Positions 32,446-44,424 of a stretch of 64,000 nucleotides of DNA are shown one piece after another. The stretch is taken from NCBI GenBank assembly GCA_021292105.1, contig CM037862.1:28804798-28868797 (forward strand), written 5' to 3'. The notes below the pieces were generated by a model. It searched no databases. It was not told the DNA's origin and worked only from the letters and a program-made list of their open reading frames with translations. Source of the stretch: Anadara kagoshimensis. Its lineage: Eukaryota > Mollusca > Bivalvia > Arcoida > Arcidae. A program made the position numbers and the translations under genes. Position 1 is the stretch's first letter. Each line of letters begins with the position of its first letter.

Positions 32446-33314
32446 CACCAGCCACAAGCAGAGATCAGACATCACTAAATTTATAATTAAATATAGCAAA
32501 AACTTCAATATTGCAGTTCTATGGCAAATACATGTTTAAATTCGTACAGTTATTTATGGATGGCAGTTTATGTATAATGTTCCAAAGTTATGATATGTTT
32601 CTGTGAATAAAACGAACATTGTTAGTAATTATCAAAATTGATCCTAATGCTTCTATAATAGAAATGCATCGTTTTAAAAGTGCATTTTCACATTTTTAAC
32701 GTTATACAGAAAACATTTAAATTTATGGATTTTATAGGTGGTATGTTTTGACAAACCTTCAAATATTTTAAATGATTATTTCACTAATCATAGAAATTGT
32801 CTGTACCATTGTCATTTTTCAAAAACAATACATATTTTTCATTCAGCTGAATAGTTTATTAATTATATAGTAAAACATCAATTTCCTTTCATATATATAA
32901 AGTGCCTACCAGAAAATCCAATATGTCAAGTAGATGCAGAAGTGTTTTGTTAATTTTTTGTAAAGCTATTATTCTACCCGAATGTAAATATTTATAAACT
33001 TTTTTAATTATTAAGCAAAGTTTATTTTCCAATTTCGTGTAAAATACGTTATTATTCTTATGATCGATTTGATCAACGTGAAAAAATAAATGTCACCTAT
33101 ATACATTTATTGAAACTGATTCTGTTTGTCTAAGGCTGAAAGTAACTATTTTTGCATTATTTGTCAAACCTTATAACAATATGATTTCATCGAAAAATTC
33201 ATAATTAAATTAAGATTTCTTCACTCAATTTTTGTTGAAGAAAAAATGATTGTGGTTGTGATGGGGACACGTTACAGATCAAGTTTAAATTTTTTTATGG
33301 TTTCATTTAAAAAC
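32446..33314. other. intergenic, nothing recognised
   Basis: Very AT-rich DNA; no exon, RNA gene or clear mobile element. Confidence 0.5.
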
Positions 33315-33490
33315 AAACCTACTTATCCATGTACGAATCAAAGTTCAGAAACTTTGAAACTGACAAATCAGGTAAACATGTGAACTTTCACCAGAGAAGT
33401 GAGGCCGGGTGCTCAGGCAGGGTAAGTACCTCTTGTTAAGCTAGCTACATCCGCCACGTGTAATCAAAATTGGATGAAAGGAATTTTCAG
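33315..33490 (+). repeat. dispersed element family G copy
   Basis: Contains tatccatgtacgaatcaaag, gtgaactttcaccagagaag, ggtgctcaggcagggtaag and agctagctacatccgccacg in consensus order. Confidence 0.7.
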
Positions 33491-34239
33491 CAAGTAGGGG
33501 GCTATGTAGTGTCTATTCTCTGGAATTGTTTGTTGATTTTCTGTGTTTTGTTGCATTTACTGTAACCAGGTACATTGTAAACATTGCCTTTTGTCTTATC
33601 TACCTTCATGCAGATTATATATAATACCATGATTTAAGACGAGACTCGGTGATTGATTTGCATAACACATCGGTCCTCCTACGTTATATTACAAAACCAA
33701 AAATTTATTGGAATACAATCAAAACTTCAGTAGTTGTACAATGTAAATAAGGATCAAAATCGTTTTCTTTTGCAAAAAGTCAAATGTATGTTGAAAGCAT
33801 ATCTTTAATATGTTTGATCGAAGTTTTGAAGAATTTTTTCTAATAGAACTCCATCTCTTTATTTGTCTAAAATTCTGACCAAAATTGAAGGAATTTTACC
33901 AATCGCAATTCGTGTAAAATTATGACAAAAATTAAGGGATTTTACAAATTACAATTCGTGTAAAGCTACATGTAATGCCTAGTCTTTTAGTGGCAAAGCT
34001 GGGAACTTACTTACATAAAAATGGTAAAGCTACCCCCAACGAAATCAGTGCTTTCATGTCAGTACTGTTATTTAATTTTAATGTTAAATTATAAATATTC
34101 GGTCTAGATGTTCTGCTTTGTAAGGTTTGGTGGAAAGCTTTGATAAGGTAAATATATTAACTTCGATCCCACTTACTTTGGTCAAAAACTTTTATTAAAA
34201 GATTTGATCACCGGTTTTGATAGTGCTAACTTTGCTTAA
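33491..34239. other. intergenic, nothing recognised
   Basis: AT-rich sequence; a short imperfect duplication (ttttacaaattacaattcgtg and relatives) lies near 33890-33965. Confidence 0.5.
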
Positions 34240-34445
34240 TGATAAAATGAGTAAAAACAAATCACGTTTCAATACATGAACACCAGACAAATGAGACCGA
34301 ATGCTCCGGACGGGTATAAGCATCTGTTAAGCTAGATACATTCGCCACGTGAAAATAAAAATTGAGAATAAAAGGAACATGGAACAACCATGGAACGCCA
34401 AATATATCCAAGTAATTTTGGATACACAGGATCTTCAACAATGTT
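34240..34445 (+). repeat. dispersed element family G copy
   Basis: Contains gaatgctccggacgggtata, taagctagatacattcgcca and atatatccaagtaattttgg; diverged but co-linear with 11375-11668. Confidence 0.65.
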
Positions 34446-34754
34446 TTTTGGATTCGATATTAGTATATGATGTAAGAAGTTAGCCGTATTTATAGAGAAG
34501 TTATTTCGTACTATTCAAAGACACTTTAAGTACAGTATATAAGCTACGCCAATTTTTAAATAAGAATGGTCGATACACAGATGGGGGACAACAAAACAGG
34601 GTTCATATTGATAAGTTCAATTCATATCGATTAGTTAAAACTGTTTCTTTTATATTTTCAAATATTTTTCATATTTGTTTTTTGTTGTTGAAAAAAACCT
34701 TATATAATACGTATTCTTTCAAATTTGTTTTTAAAGATTTTATAATGACATGCT

Positions 34755-35035
34755 TATTATACCCCCAAAACGAAGTTTAGCTGTGTATATAGGAATCGTC
34801 CTGTCTGTCTGTCCGTCCGTCTGATTGTCCGTCCAAATATCGTTTCCGCTCCATATCTTTCATGTCTGTGGATGGATTTTGATCAAACTTGGAACAAATG
34901 TAAATTTAATTTATATAAGATGATGTGTCGCATACCAAATTTATGTGCATAAGTCAAAGGTCAAGGTCACTAGATCAATGTTTGGGGCTGGGGTGGGGGT
35001 ATTTGGCTCTCAAGAGACAGTTCTAGTTTTTATTC
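34755..35035 (+). repeat. dispersed family C (short copy)
   Basis: Starts ttattatacccccaaaacga, has gtctgtctgtccgtccgtct and gatggattttgatcaaactt, and ends in ggtatttggctctcaagaga, cagttctagt. Same ends as the longer copy at 38827-39688. Confidence 0.7.
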
Positions 35036-35039
35036 CATT

Positions 35040-35215
35040 ACAATGGTGGCGGGAGAAGCTAGCTTTACCGGAGATACTTGCATTTTCGGAACATCCCGCC
35101 TCACTTACCCATTGGAAGTTCACGTGTTTACTTAATTTGACTGCAAAGTTTTTACTTTTTGCTTTTAGGATTATGATATGGACATTGGGCGGTATGATTG
35201 TATTTGATTGATAAG
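35040..35215 (-). repeat. dispersed element family G copy
   Basis: Contains ggcgggagaagctagcttta, attttcggaacatcccgcct and ggaagttcacgtgttta, antisense. It directly follows the family C copy. Confidence 0.6.
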
Positions 35216-35724
35216 TCAAAAGCTGTTTCTTACATACAATTAAATATTTTTTTAATCTTTTTCGTTTGAAAAGATTTTTTTAACACACATTGTTTCAAAC
35301 CAAACTTAAAAAAAGATAATGACATGCATATTTTTATTCCCGATAAAAGTATTTACATAGATTAATATAAAATAACCAAACTTCAAACATGTTCACTCAG
35401 GCTTTATTCTGATCTATCTATCCATCTATCTCTTTGACTCATTATGGATTTCTATAAGGTATAATCAAATGAATACAATAAAATAATAACATTAATAGAT
35501 CTTTGTGATTCGATCTATGTTCATATCGATTGTTGTGGAAAGCATACGGTTATATTTGTTTGCAAACACTTAACTCGTATTTTATTACCGGTGTATACAT
35601 AAAAACAAACCTGTCGAAAGTTTAACATTGAGCTCACGAAAAAGAGTCAATCCTCGGCTGCCTATAGCTAGCGCCGGGAGGCCGAATATCTGCTGAAAGA
35701 TATCCAGCAATTGCCTAGAAGCTA

Positions 35725-36122
35725 TGTTACGCCACATAGCGGTGTTGCCGCATAAACGCGCCCAACACGTCTATGCGGGGAATTCTAACGCATAAAGAGG
35801 TCCACCACGTTTATGCGGCGGCGTTCAACGCATAAAGATGTGTTGCTTATATGCGGCGCAAGGCTGCCTTTTTGACCCATAAAGATGGCTGATTTTAACG
35901 AGTTGGTATGAAATTTAAAAAGAGCTGATATCTCGACAAAAACGGTGGTGGTGATATAAATTATGACGACGACGGTGACAATTGAGAATTTATGTTGTTG
36001 GTGTTGTTGATAATGGTAATAATAATACGAGGATGGGGACAGGGACAATGAGAGCGCGACGACGATGTTACCGTTGTCGTTCATCGTTAAATTGTGATTT
36101 TGGCAGAATTTCGACTTTTGAT

Positions 36123-36168
<46 letters not shown>

Positions 36169-36389
36169 TAATAATAATATAATGATGATCATCACGATGG
36201 TGGTGGTGTTTTATGTGAAGGTGGTAATAATGATGGAGGTGTAAATGCAGGTGATGATAGTAATTGTTTTCTTTATGCGGCGGAATGTTGCCTTTTTGCC
36301 ACATAAAAGCTTTCTCTTTATGCGTTGAAATTCCCCGCATAGACGTGTTGGAACACGTTTATGCGGCAACACCGCTATGTGGCGTAACA
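35725..36389. mobile_element. DNA transposon family B, copy B2 (665 bp), nested
   Basis: Ends TGTTACGCCACATAGCGGTG and its inverted repeat at 36370-36389; inverted repeats about 80 bp. A perfect 6-bp target duplication AAGCTA (35719-35724 and 36390-36395). Interior has gacgacgatg-type repeats and an (AAT)n run; no transposase. Inserted into MITE A3. Confidence 0.88.
36127..36181. repeat. (AAT)n microsatellite
   Basis: AAT trinucleotides inside transposon copy B2. Confidence 0.9.
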
Positions 36390-36519
36390 AAGCTATCGAG
36401 ATAAAATTAACTGATGGGCCTAGACGAGCTGCTGATTCGGCACTAATTCGTGGTTTAGCGTTAAACTTTTAATAGGCTTTACTTCAGCTCTAAGTAAAGT
36501 ACTATTGTACATTAAACTA

Positions 36520-36715
36520 CAGTCAAACCAGTCTATAAAGACCATCCAAGGGAACCAGTAAAAGTGGCATTTATGGGCAGGTGGCCTTTAAATACAGGTT
36601 CAAATAATATGAATAAAGAACAATTGGGATACAATTCTAATGGCCTTTATAAGCAGGTGACCCTTATATAGAAGCGGTCTTTAAAGCAGGTTTGCCTGTA
36701 CATACAATTAGGGTA
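36520..36715. repeat. dispersed repeat H, copy 1
   Basis: Shares ggaaccagtaaaagtggcat, tttatgggcaggtggccttt, caggttcaaataatatgaat and aaagaacaattgggata with 63755-63930. Confidence 0.75.
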
Positions 36716-37169
36716 TTGGTATTTATGTAACAATGCTGGGTAAGGCCGTAATTCATTGATTACCATGTATCATTTACCAGTCGATGTTAATTCTTTGTTG
36801 CGTATAATGATAACAAAATTGTTACCATTAATTGCTTCAAATTACTTCAGATAATTTAGTTATGAAATAGATAGTTACCTTAGTTTTAATCACTAAAATC
36901 TTCTATTTTAAAACTAAATTTGATTTCTTTATGATTTTTGTATAGAAGCATATTTTTGACATTATTTACATAACCTAGAACAATATTTTTTATGACCTTG
37001 CAATACAAGTGTAAAGCAAGCTTAATTAATTAAGAATAGCAAACACGTATTTGTTTCCTTTACAATAAAAAATATAACAAATCAGACCTCATGGGATTGG
37101 AAAAACTTCATCAAAGCAGAAAATCGGAACAGTAGGCTTAAAAATGATCTGACATAATCAAAAGTTAAG
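36716..37169. other. intergenic, nothing recognised
   Basis: AT-rich sequence without supported features. Confidence 0.5.
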
Positions 37170-37278
37170 CAGGGACCGGAATGTTTGTTTTCACCATCAT
37201 GCAACAATTGTTTAATTTTAAGCAGGGACCGGTATGTTTGTTTTCACCATCACGCAACAATTGTTTAATTTTAAGCTA
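37170..37278. repeat. tandem duplication, ~52-bp unit
   Basis: Two adjacent copies of a unit with agcagggaccgg, atgtttgttttcaccatca and caacaattgtttaatttta, differing at two or three bases. Confidence 0.9.
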
Positions 37279-37400
37279 CCTTAATAGAAAAGATAAAGAT
37301 AAAAAATCAGTTATTGGTGAGTGTTATTCAACACAATACAATCAACGTCATGACCTGATTAAACAAAAATAACTTATCCTCGAACACATATAAATTTGTG

Positions 37401-37620
37401 TACAGTATAGACCTGTCGATAATTCAACACTAACAGAACGAAAAATATCGGAGTTCTGCTGTCGAGTGACCGAAATATTGACAGCTAGTAGCTGCTGCAA
37501 AGCTGTAGAGAGACAAAAAGAAGCCACTGAAAAACTGTCAAGATATATCTGAAGAAAGACTGAGATGAACTGCAATCAGCCCCTTATTTCTTAGCTTAAT
37601 GTTAAACTTTCGATAGGTCG
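37401..37620. repeat. MITE family A, copy A4
   Basis: Left end tacagtatagacctgtcgat, right end ttaaactttcgataggtcg; interior agctgtagagagac and tatctgaagaaagac. Confidence 0.7.
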
Positions 37621-38699
37621 AATTTCAAACTTTTGAAAACATTACCGTTTGAAATTTGATCAAAATCAGTTTTCAAGAACTATCTCAAAGAAAACATCTA
37701 ACAGATCTCACTCTGTATTAATTGGAAATTGGATTGGTTGGAATTTACAGAAGGCATGAGTATTATTTCCAGGTCAAAGGTCAAAGGCATAACTCTACTA
37801 CTTCCGGGTCAAAGTAAAAGCCTCACAAAATGTCAGTTAAATTAGAAACAAAGCGATTACTTTTGTGCTCATTCGCTGTTCACTTCAAACAATAAAAAAC
37901 GCCATTTATATTTCCTCATTACCAATACATTGATTTGTCTTTTATTTCCACGTAAGGTAAAACAAACAGATCAATACACAAATATAGACACAATACAACA
38001 GAAAGTAAATTTTGTTTACATGGACAGGCAAATGTTGTGATTAATTAAGAACCTTTGATTTTCATCCTTCACTTCAATGGGTTTGGATCAATTTTGACCG
38101 TAGTCCCTAACGTTAGTCTTCGTTAGTGTATACATATCGTTCACACGTTCTTCCAAAAGGACAGCCGAGTATATAAAGCCACAAAAACATCGTGATCGTG
38201 ATTTTCATTTCTCGTACCTCGGACAGAAAAATCTCACGCGCATACCAGTGCTAGATTTTTCTGTCTTGTCCAGTTTGTCTGGTACTGCCTCACGCGATGA
38301 AGTATCCGATCATTGCGCTTGACGTCATCAAAACAAAGCGTTTCTTTATTTATTTTTCACATATGTGTTTTATTTTACTTTTTATTCAAAATATTTCATT
38401 GTCAAAGTTTTTTATATTTGCATTGAATACAAATCGTTGATATTTTAAAATTTTGAAGAGTTGTCGATGGGATTATTTTCAAAGGGCGGATTTGTACAAT
38501 GCATTAGGTGCCCAAAGGAATGCAAGAGGCCCCATGAGGGTACGTGTTTTGTTTTGTATACGCAGTTATAAACACTTAAATGGTACGAGAAATAGAATCT
38601 GTCACCTGTTTGTGACCGATACCGGTTGATCTCAGTCGAGGGCGATGTGATGTAACATATCCCAATCTCGGCAAAGCCTCGATTGGGATATATTAACCT
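37621..38699. other. intergenic
   Basis: No supported gene. An imperfect inverted pair near 38215-38290 (tacctcggacagaaaaatct and agatttttctgtcttgtcc) suggests a small foldback element. Confidence 0.45.
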
Positions 38700-38810
38700 T
38701 GTCCCAAACAAAGTACATATGGGAATATAGGCATCAACTTGTCCGTCTTGTCGCCCGTCCGCCCGTCCAATATTCGATTCACCCCAATATTCTATCTAAT
38801 CCATATCTTC
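38700..38810 (+). repeat. dispersed family C fragment
   Basis: Contains acaaagtacatatgggaat, cttgtccgtcttgtcgcccg and ccatatcttccatctctat. It is truncated by the longer copy that follows. Confidence 0.55.
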
Positions 38811-38826
38811 CATCTCTATATTATTA

Positions 38827-39688
38827 TTATACCCCCGCAAACGAAGTTTAGATGGGTGTATAAAAATCAGCTTGTCCGTCTGTCTGTAGACGGATTGGTT
38901 TCCGGACAATAACTTGAGAAATATTTGACCAATTTTATTAATATTTGGTATTTAGCTTTGTTGTATGAAGATAAACATTGGGTTCGATTTTGGTGTTATT
39001 CTATTGATTTTTAAAAGGAGTTATTGCCCTTTGATCATAAAATTTAAATAACCCTTTAAAAAAGCAAAGCTTGTAGGCAAAAACTGACTTGATATTGGAC
39101 ATCTGTAGTGTCTTAGGTATGTAGTTTATCAATTACACGAATTTTCTTTGTAAAATATGTTACGCGTTTTTCTCGTTTAGTTTTTATAACGCATAACATT
39201 GACAAATTATTTTAAGGACAATAACATAAGAAATATTTGACTAATTTTAATTCTACTTGGTATGTAGCTTTCTTTTATGAAGATAAAAGTTGAGCTATAT
39301 TTTCCTATTATTTTATCAATTTCTACAGGCGTTATTGTCCTTTGATAATAATTAAAACACCGAAAAAAACCTTTTTTTCCTTAAAAAGCAAAGCTCATAG
39401 AGAAATCTGCCGATTCGATATTTGGCATCTGTGTTGTCGTAAGCATGCAGTTTCTTAATTTTATGGAAAATTATGTACTTGATAAATTCCATGCTTAAGA
39501 CATCACAGATCCCGAATATCAAGTCTACAAGCTTCCCAATATTTATTTTGTATTGGCACATACTACTGGATTTATATAACAGACATTGCCATGAATAACA
39601 ATGGCTTGCATTCATGTAATTTGTTTGCTACAAAAACCAAATGGCAGGTCTGCGGGGATATTAGTCTCCTTTAGAGACAAATCTAGTT
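38827..39688 (+). repeat. dispersed family C, long copy (~860 bp)
   Basis: Starts tacccccgcaaacgaagttt, then gtccgtctgtctgtagacgg; ends tgcggggatattagtctcct and agagacaaatctagtt, followed by TTATTATTA. The interior has two diverged halves with cgataataacttgagaaatatt-like and ttattgccctttgat blocks, an internal duplication of about 300 bp. No protein is encoded. Confidence 0.7.
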
Positions 39689-40260
39689 ATTATTATTAGC
39701 TCACCTGACCGAAGGTCATGTGAGCTTATGGCATAGCGCAGCGTGTGTATGTGCGTGCGTGCGTGTGTGCGTGTGTGCGTGCGTGCGTGTGTGCGTCGTT
39801 AACACCTATTTTCGACTTCTCCTCTGAAACTACTGGACAGTTTTTAATGAAACTTTGTCAGAAGTATATATGGGCTGGTGCAATTCAGATTTGTTCGTGG
39901 CGTTGCTATGGCTACCATAACTAGGTCAAGGTGACCTAGGGGTGCAAAAATCTTAAAAAATCTTCTTCTCCAAAAGTACTGATTGGAGAAAAAAATCTGA
40001 TGTGATATTTGGCTTCTCTAGGGTCTTAAGCCTATAGTTTGTTCATTTTGTGAAATTCGGATAAAAAATAGGTTACGCGTTTTTGCGTTTAATTTTAAAA
40101 AAATCGTAAAATAGCTTCAAATTGTTATAACTTGACTATTTGACCAGATAATGACATGAGGTTTTCAGTTTTGACATCTTCTTGTTAGTATCTTCAAAAT
40201 GAGGTCAAGGTCAATTGTGAAGGTCATGACCTAATTTTTTTACCTCTGATTATAATTATT

Positions 40261-40881
40261 ATCTCGAAAACTATAAACATTTTGTATAGGCATGTATATA
40301 AGAATGTTGTAGGTATTGATACAACGATCATTTGATGTATAGGAAAGGTCATGGGTTCAAAGGTCAAGGTCACAGATGCGAATCAATACCGAAATGGTTT
40401 ATTATCTCGAAAACTATAAACTTTTTGTATAGGCATGTATATTAGAATGTTGTAGGTATTGATACAACGATCATTTTGATGTATAGAAAAGGTCATGGGT
40501 TCAAAGGTCAAGGTCACAGATGGGAAACAATACCGAAATGGTTAATTATCTCGAAAACTACAAACTTTTTGTATAAGCATGTATATTAGAATGTTGTAGG
40601 TATTGATACAACGATCATTTTGATGTATAGAAAAAGGTCATGGGTTCAAAGGTCAAGGTCACAGATGGGAAACAATACCGAAATGTTTAATTATCTCGAA
40701 AACTATAAACTTTTTGTATAGGCATGTATATTAGAATGTTGTAGGTATTGATACAACGATCATTTTGATGTATAGAAAAAGGTCATGGGTTTAAAGGTCA
40801 AGGTCATATATGCGAAACAATACTGAAATGTTAATTATCTCGAAAACTATAAACTTTTGTATAGGCATGTATATTAGAATG
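40261..40881 (+). repeat. 144-bp tandem repeat, five copies
   Basis: atctcgaaaactataaac occurs at about 40261, 40404, 40548, 40693 and 40837; each unit also has gcatgtatattagaatgttg, gtaggtattgatacaacgat, cattttgatgtatag and aggtcatgggttcaaaggtc. Copies differ by few bases. Confidence 0.9.
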
Positions 40882-41378
40882 CAGGGGCGTAGATAGGACC
40901 CAATTACAACCGAGGCAAAAATAGAAGTAGGGGGTCCAGGGGCATGCTTCCCCCAAAAAATAAAATAATGGCAATAAATAGTGCTTTCTGGCAACACCTG
41001 AAAGTGACACTTGCAGTTAAATGATATTAATAAATATAAAATAAAAACTTATAAATTTAAATACAAACATATCACCCCGTGCTTATAAATATAAACATTG
41101 TCAAAAAGGCAAAGCAAAACTTTGACTAAACCGAACATTGTACATACAGTTGAACAAATAAAACAACATAGTAACTCAAGTTTTACTGGAGATTTTCATT
41201 AAGTCAGTCATCGGAAATACAGCAGTTTATCATATTTACTAACTACTAGTATATCTGTTCTCTATAAATTATTTTTTATCCTTTTCTAATTTTTTGTGTT
41301 TCTGTAAAAAATATAATATACTTTCTAACTTTTACCGAGGCAGTTGCCTCGGTTGCCTCATAGTTAGCTACGCCCCTG
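40882..41378. mobile_element. 497-bp inverted-repeat element (CAGGGGCGTAG ends)
   Basis: Left end caggggcgtagataggacc, right end gttagctacgcccctg (inverted). A perfect 5-bp target duplication GAATG (40877-40881 and 41379-41383) interrupts the fifth 144-bp unit; other units show the empty site (tagaatgttgtagg). Additional inner inverted repeat aaccgaggca / tgcctcggtt. No transposase; CAGGGGCG-type ends are common in hAT-like MITEs, though a 5-bp duplication is unusual for hAT. Confidence 0.85.
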
Positions 41379-41513
41379 GAATGTTGTAGGTATTGATACA
41401 ATGGTTATCATGATATAAAATAAAAAAGTCATTGGGGTTTAGTATTTATGTCTTCTTTAAATCTATCAGCTAGCCATTAGTTATCAGGTGAGCGTATCAG
41501 GCCCATGGGCCTC

Positions 41514-41545
<32 letters not shown>

Positions 41546-41841
41546 GTGGATCTGACTATTGTAGATTTGAGGAGTGTCCATACGCCTTTTTCGAGTTGTC
41601 GATGTGGAATACTAAAGATTGACTCAGTTTAAAGCTTGCAACATTTAACTACTGGATCGATGTTTAAATTATTCTTATAAACACCAGGCAAAGTTTGAGA
41701 GCAATATTCAACAAAAATAATCATAAAAGCACACAACATAGATTTTGGAATTGGGTCAAAACCCTTAACCTATGCACCTAAATTTGGTATGTGACACATT
41801 GTCTCATGTTGGTTTGCATTTATACCAAGTTTGATAAAATG

Positions 41842-41900
<59 letters not shown>
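41842..41900. repeat. (AAT)n microsatellite
   Basis: AAT trinucleotide run. Confidence 0.95.
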
Positions 41901-41901
<1 letters not shown>

Positions 41902-41925
41902 TGTTAGACTTGCCTTAGTTCATTG

Positions 41926-41990
41926 TTTCCAGGGCTGCCGGTAACGAGATCAATTCATTGTTTTCAGGGCTGCCGGTAACGAGATCAACA
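41926..41990. repeat. tandem duplication, ~33-bp unit
   Basis: Two adjacent copies of ttcattgttt, cagggctgccggtaacgaga and tcaa. Confidence 0.85.
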
Positions 41991-43408
41991 TTTTATTATG
42001 TCAGAAACTGGAACTTTAATTTTATGATGTGATATGTCGGTATTTTCTTTACACAAGCTTTTTGTTTTTTCTTTCTGTTTTTGTGTCCTGAACCAACAAC
42101 ACAAAAGAAAATATCCCCTAAAGTGACAATATATCGGTAGGTTATATGTTCATAAATTGGATGCCACTTAAAAATATATATTAATAATTAAAATAAATAA
42201 ATAAATAACCCTTTTTATTTTCCCTTTTTATTTGCATTGGGTGTCAAAATGAAAATACATTTTAACCTGTTATGTTTGCTATAAATTTTATTATTTTAAC
42301 ATGTATTGGAATGAATAATTATTAAAACCACTGGGTTTACACAGCAAGACCAGTCAATTAGAAAATGCTCGTATTTGTCCGCCGTCTAAACTTGTCAGGG
42401 TTCTGTAAATCACTAATTTCGCGACACCTTTTTTTCGCTGATATGAACGAAGAACTATTTATTTTTGATGACTCGAAATATTCGCGATTTCTATTTTATA
42501 AGATTACGTTTATTTTTAGTGCATGATTTTTCATTTTGCACACTTCATTTTCGTAATTCAAATATCTTTAACATTGTTAAAATAAAACGCTAGCGAAAAA
42601 AAGGGTGTTGCAAATAAAAAAAATTAACACAACTAGAATACAAATGCTGTAAGTCCTTAACTGATGTCCAAATAATACCTGAATAACTTGAAAAATAAAT
42701 ATTTTGTCAGATCATATTGTAAGTTAAAAAATTTTAGTTAAAAAAATAATACTGTAGCTGGCCCTGTCCGGTTCCACAAACATTCCTTAACTTAAATCTG
42801 GCAAACACGAGGAATTTGAGGTGTCATTTTGTACATTACTTCAAGCTGATAACATTGCGTTTAGTTTTGTCAAAAATATTATTCGTATTCCAAAAAGATT
42901 GTCAAAATTTATTCGATTTTAGTTAAGAAACGATTATGAAACCGGGGCTTTGAGACCAGCTGATTAATCACATTTTAGTTTCAATTATATAAACTGAACA
43001 CGAATAATCGCGAAAGTCAAACAAGAGGTTATTATGTCTAATCAACACTTACCGTTAGTTATACTTCACCCCACACCATATTGCTGCTGAACCTTCAGTA
43101 TGACTATAAACATTATTATACGCATCGAACACAAATTAACCAATCATATGATCAGCAAGTGTTAACGTGATTATAGTACCCGCAAATAAAGGAGTCAGTT
43201 GACATAAGTTAATGAGTTACGATCGAAATTCTCTATTGATTTGAAGTTGTTGATGTGACATTGCATTAAGTTCGAATATCTGGGGCATACTTTGTCAAGA
43301 AACTTATAGGGGGGATATATTTATTTTGTAACAGATGCTGTAGGTTTCAATCAATTGCAAGACTAAAAAACACAGAGTTTTCATGGACAAGGGAACTGGG
43401 GTATCATA
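41991..43408. other. intergenic
   Basis: No supported gene. The part near 42400-42600 has aatttcgcgacacc and gcgaaaaaaagggtg at its edges, consistent with an eroded TTTTCGCG-type MITE. Confidence 0.45.
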
Positions 43409-43606
43409 CAGTACAGCTTTCAAAACATTAACACTGATCTAACGAATTAGTACAAATAGGACAGCTCAGATTGACCACTGGTTCCCAATATCTTGACAGC
43501 TGTTATTTAGCTCTCTTGGCAGCTTTTATCTACAAATTATCCACATTTAGATCGGCAGTCAACTCCTTTTAATTTTCGCAGTGTTACACTTTTGACAGAT
43601 CTGAAG
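43409..43606. repeat. MITE family A, copy A6
   Basis: Left end acagtacagctttcaaaaca and ttaacactgatctaacga, right end cagtgttacacttttgacag. Interior has cttgacagctgttatttagc. More diverged than its neighbour A5, which lies only 105 bp away. Confidence 0.6.
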
Positions 43607-43710
43607 ACTAGTTCAAGTGGACAAAAATAGGAATGGACTTTCCTTCGCTAGTGTATCATATAAGTTTTAAAGCATATTCCGCATGAAGCTGGACAGTAGT
43701 GAATTGTTCT

Positions 43711-43936
43711 ACAGTGCCGCCTTAAACTTGTCGAACGTTTATTACTGAGCTAACAAAAAGAAGTCGACGTTTGGCAACAAAATAAACCCGATACGGATAG
43801 CCCCTGTCCGAAAAACTGCCTTGGGATATACAGTAGCTACGGAAAATCTGTCAAGATCTACTTAACGAGGGCCGAGTTGAGCTGCACTAAATTGTTAGTT
43901 AAGTGTTAAATGTTTGACAAGTCTGTGTACAGTATA
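43711..43936. repeat. MITE family A, copy A5
   Basis: Left end acagtgccgccttaaacttg then tcgaacgtttattactgagc; right end gttaaatgtttgacaagtct then gtgtacagt. Confidence 0.7.
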
Positions 43937-44285
43937 TGGCTGAAATGATCACAAAGTACCACCAGAGTAGCATAGATATAACCATTAAATTAAATAAAAT
44001 CATACCATCAATATACATTTAATAATAATTATAATAATAATAATAATAAAAGAAAAAAAATTTCAATGCGCGTATCCCAGAGTTTTTAGTAACTTATCGA
44101 TCAAGGTTTTATTATACATTACAATAATTATGATATGTATCCTAGGTCGTGATCCCTAAGACAGGAGAGTAAAACATTAAATAAGGTATTATAGAAAGAT
44201 AACAAACTTAGAGAGCCAACTATGTTACAACCAAAATATGACAAAGGTTATTTAAATGAAAGGCGGAAAAGGTCAGTTCAGGTTT

Positions 44286-44287
<2 letters not shown>

Positions 44288-44330
<43 letters not shown>
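44288..44330. repeat. (CT)n microsatellite
   Basis: CT dinucleotide run. Confidence 0.95.
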
Positions 44331-44333
<3 letters not shown>

Positions 44334-44424
44334 AATCGATGCTTTATACATCATTGTTTTTCATTAATGTTTGAAATAACGGTGGATGACACAAGTTTTC
44401 ATTAAAAGTGATTTTTCACAGTAT

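Larger units (their letters stand above)
35603..36480. repeat. MITE family A, copy A3, split by transposon B2
   Basis: The left half (35603-35724) starts with cctgtcgaaagtttaacatt; the right half (36390-36480) ends with ttaaacttttaatagg. Removing 35725-36389 and one target copy restores the internal aagctatcgagata seen as aagctgtcgagata in A1. Confidence 0.8.
39695..41515 (+). repeat. dispersed family D (GCTCACCTGA type), interrupted
   Basis: Starts agctcacctgaccgaaggtc, atgtgagcttatggcatagc, gcagcgtgtg; ends atcaggtgagcgtatcaggc, ccatgggcctcttg, then TTATTATTATT. The first and last segments are partly inverted copies (tcacctga and tcaggtga). Non-coding. Internally it carries a five-fold 144-bp tandem repeat, and it is split by the element at 40882-41378. 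Both it and the preceding family C copy lie in ATT-rich target DNA. Confidence 0.75.
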
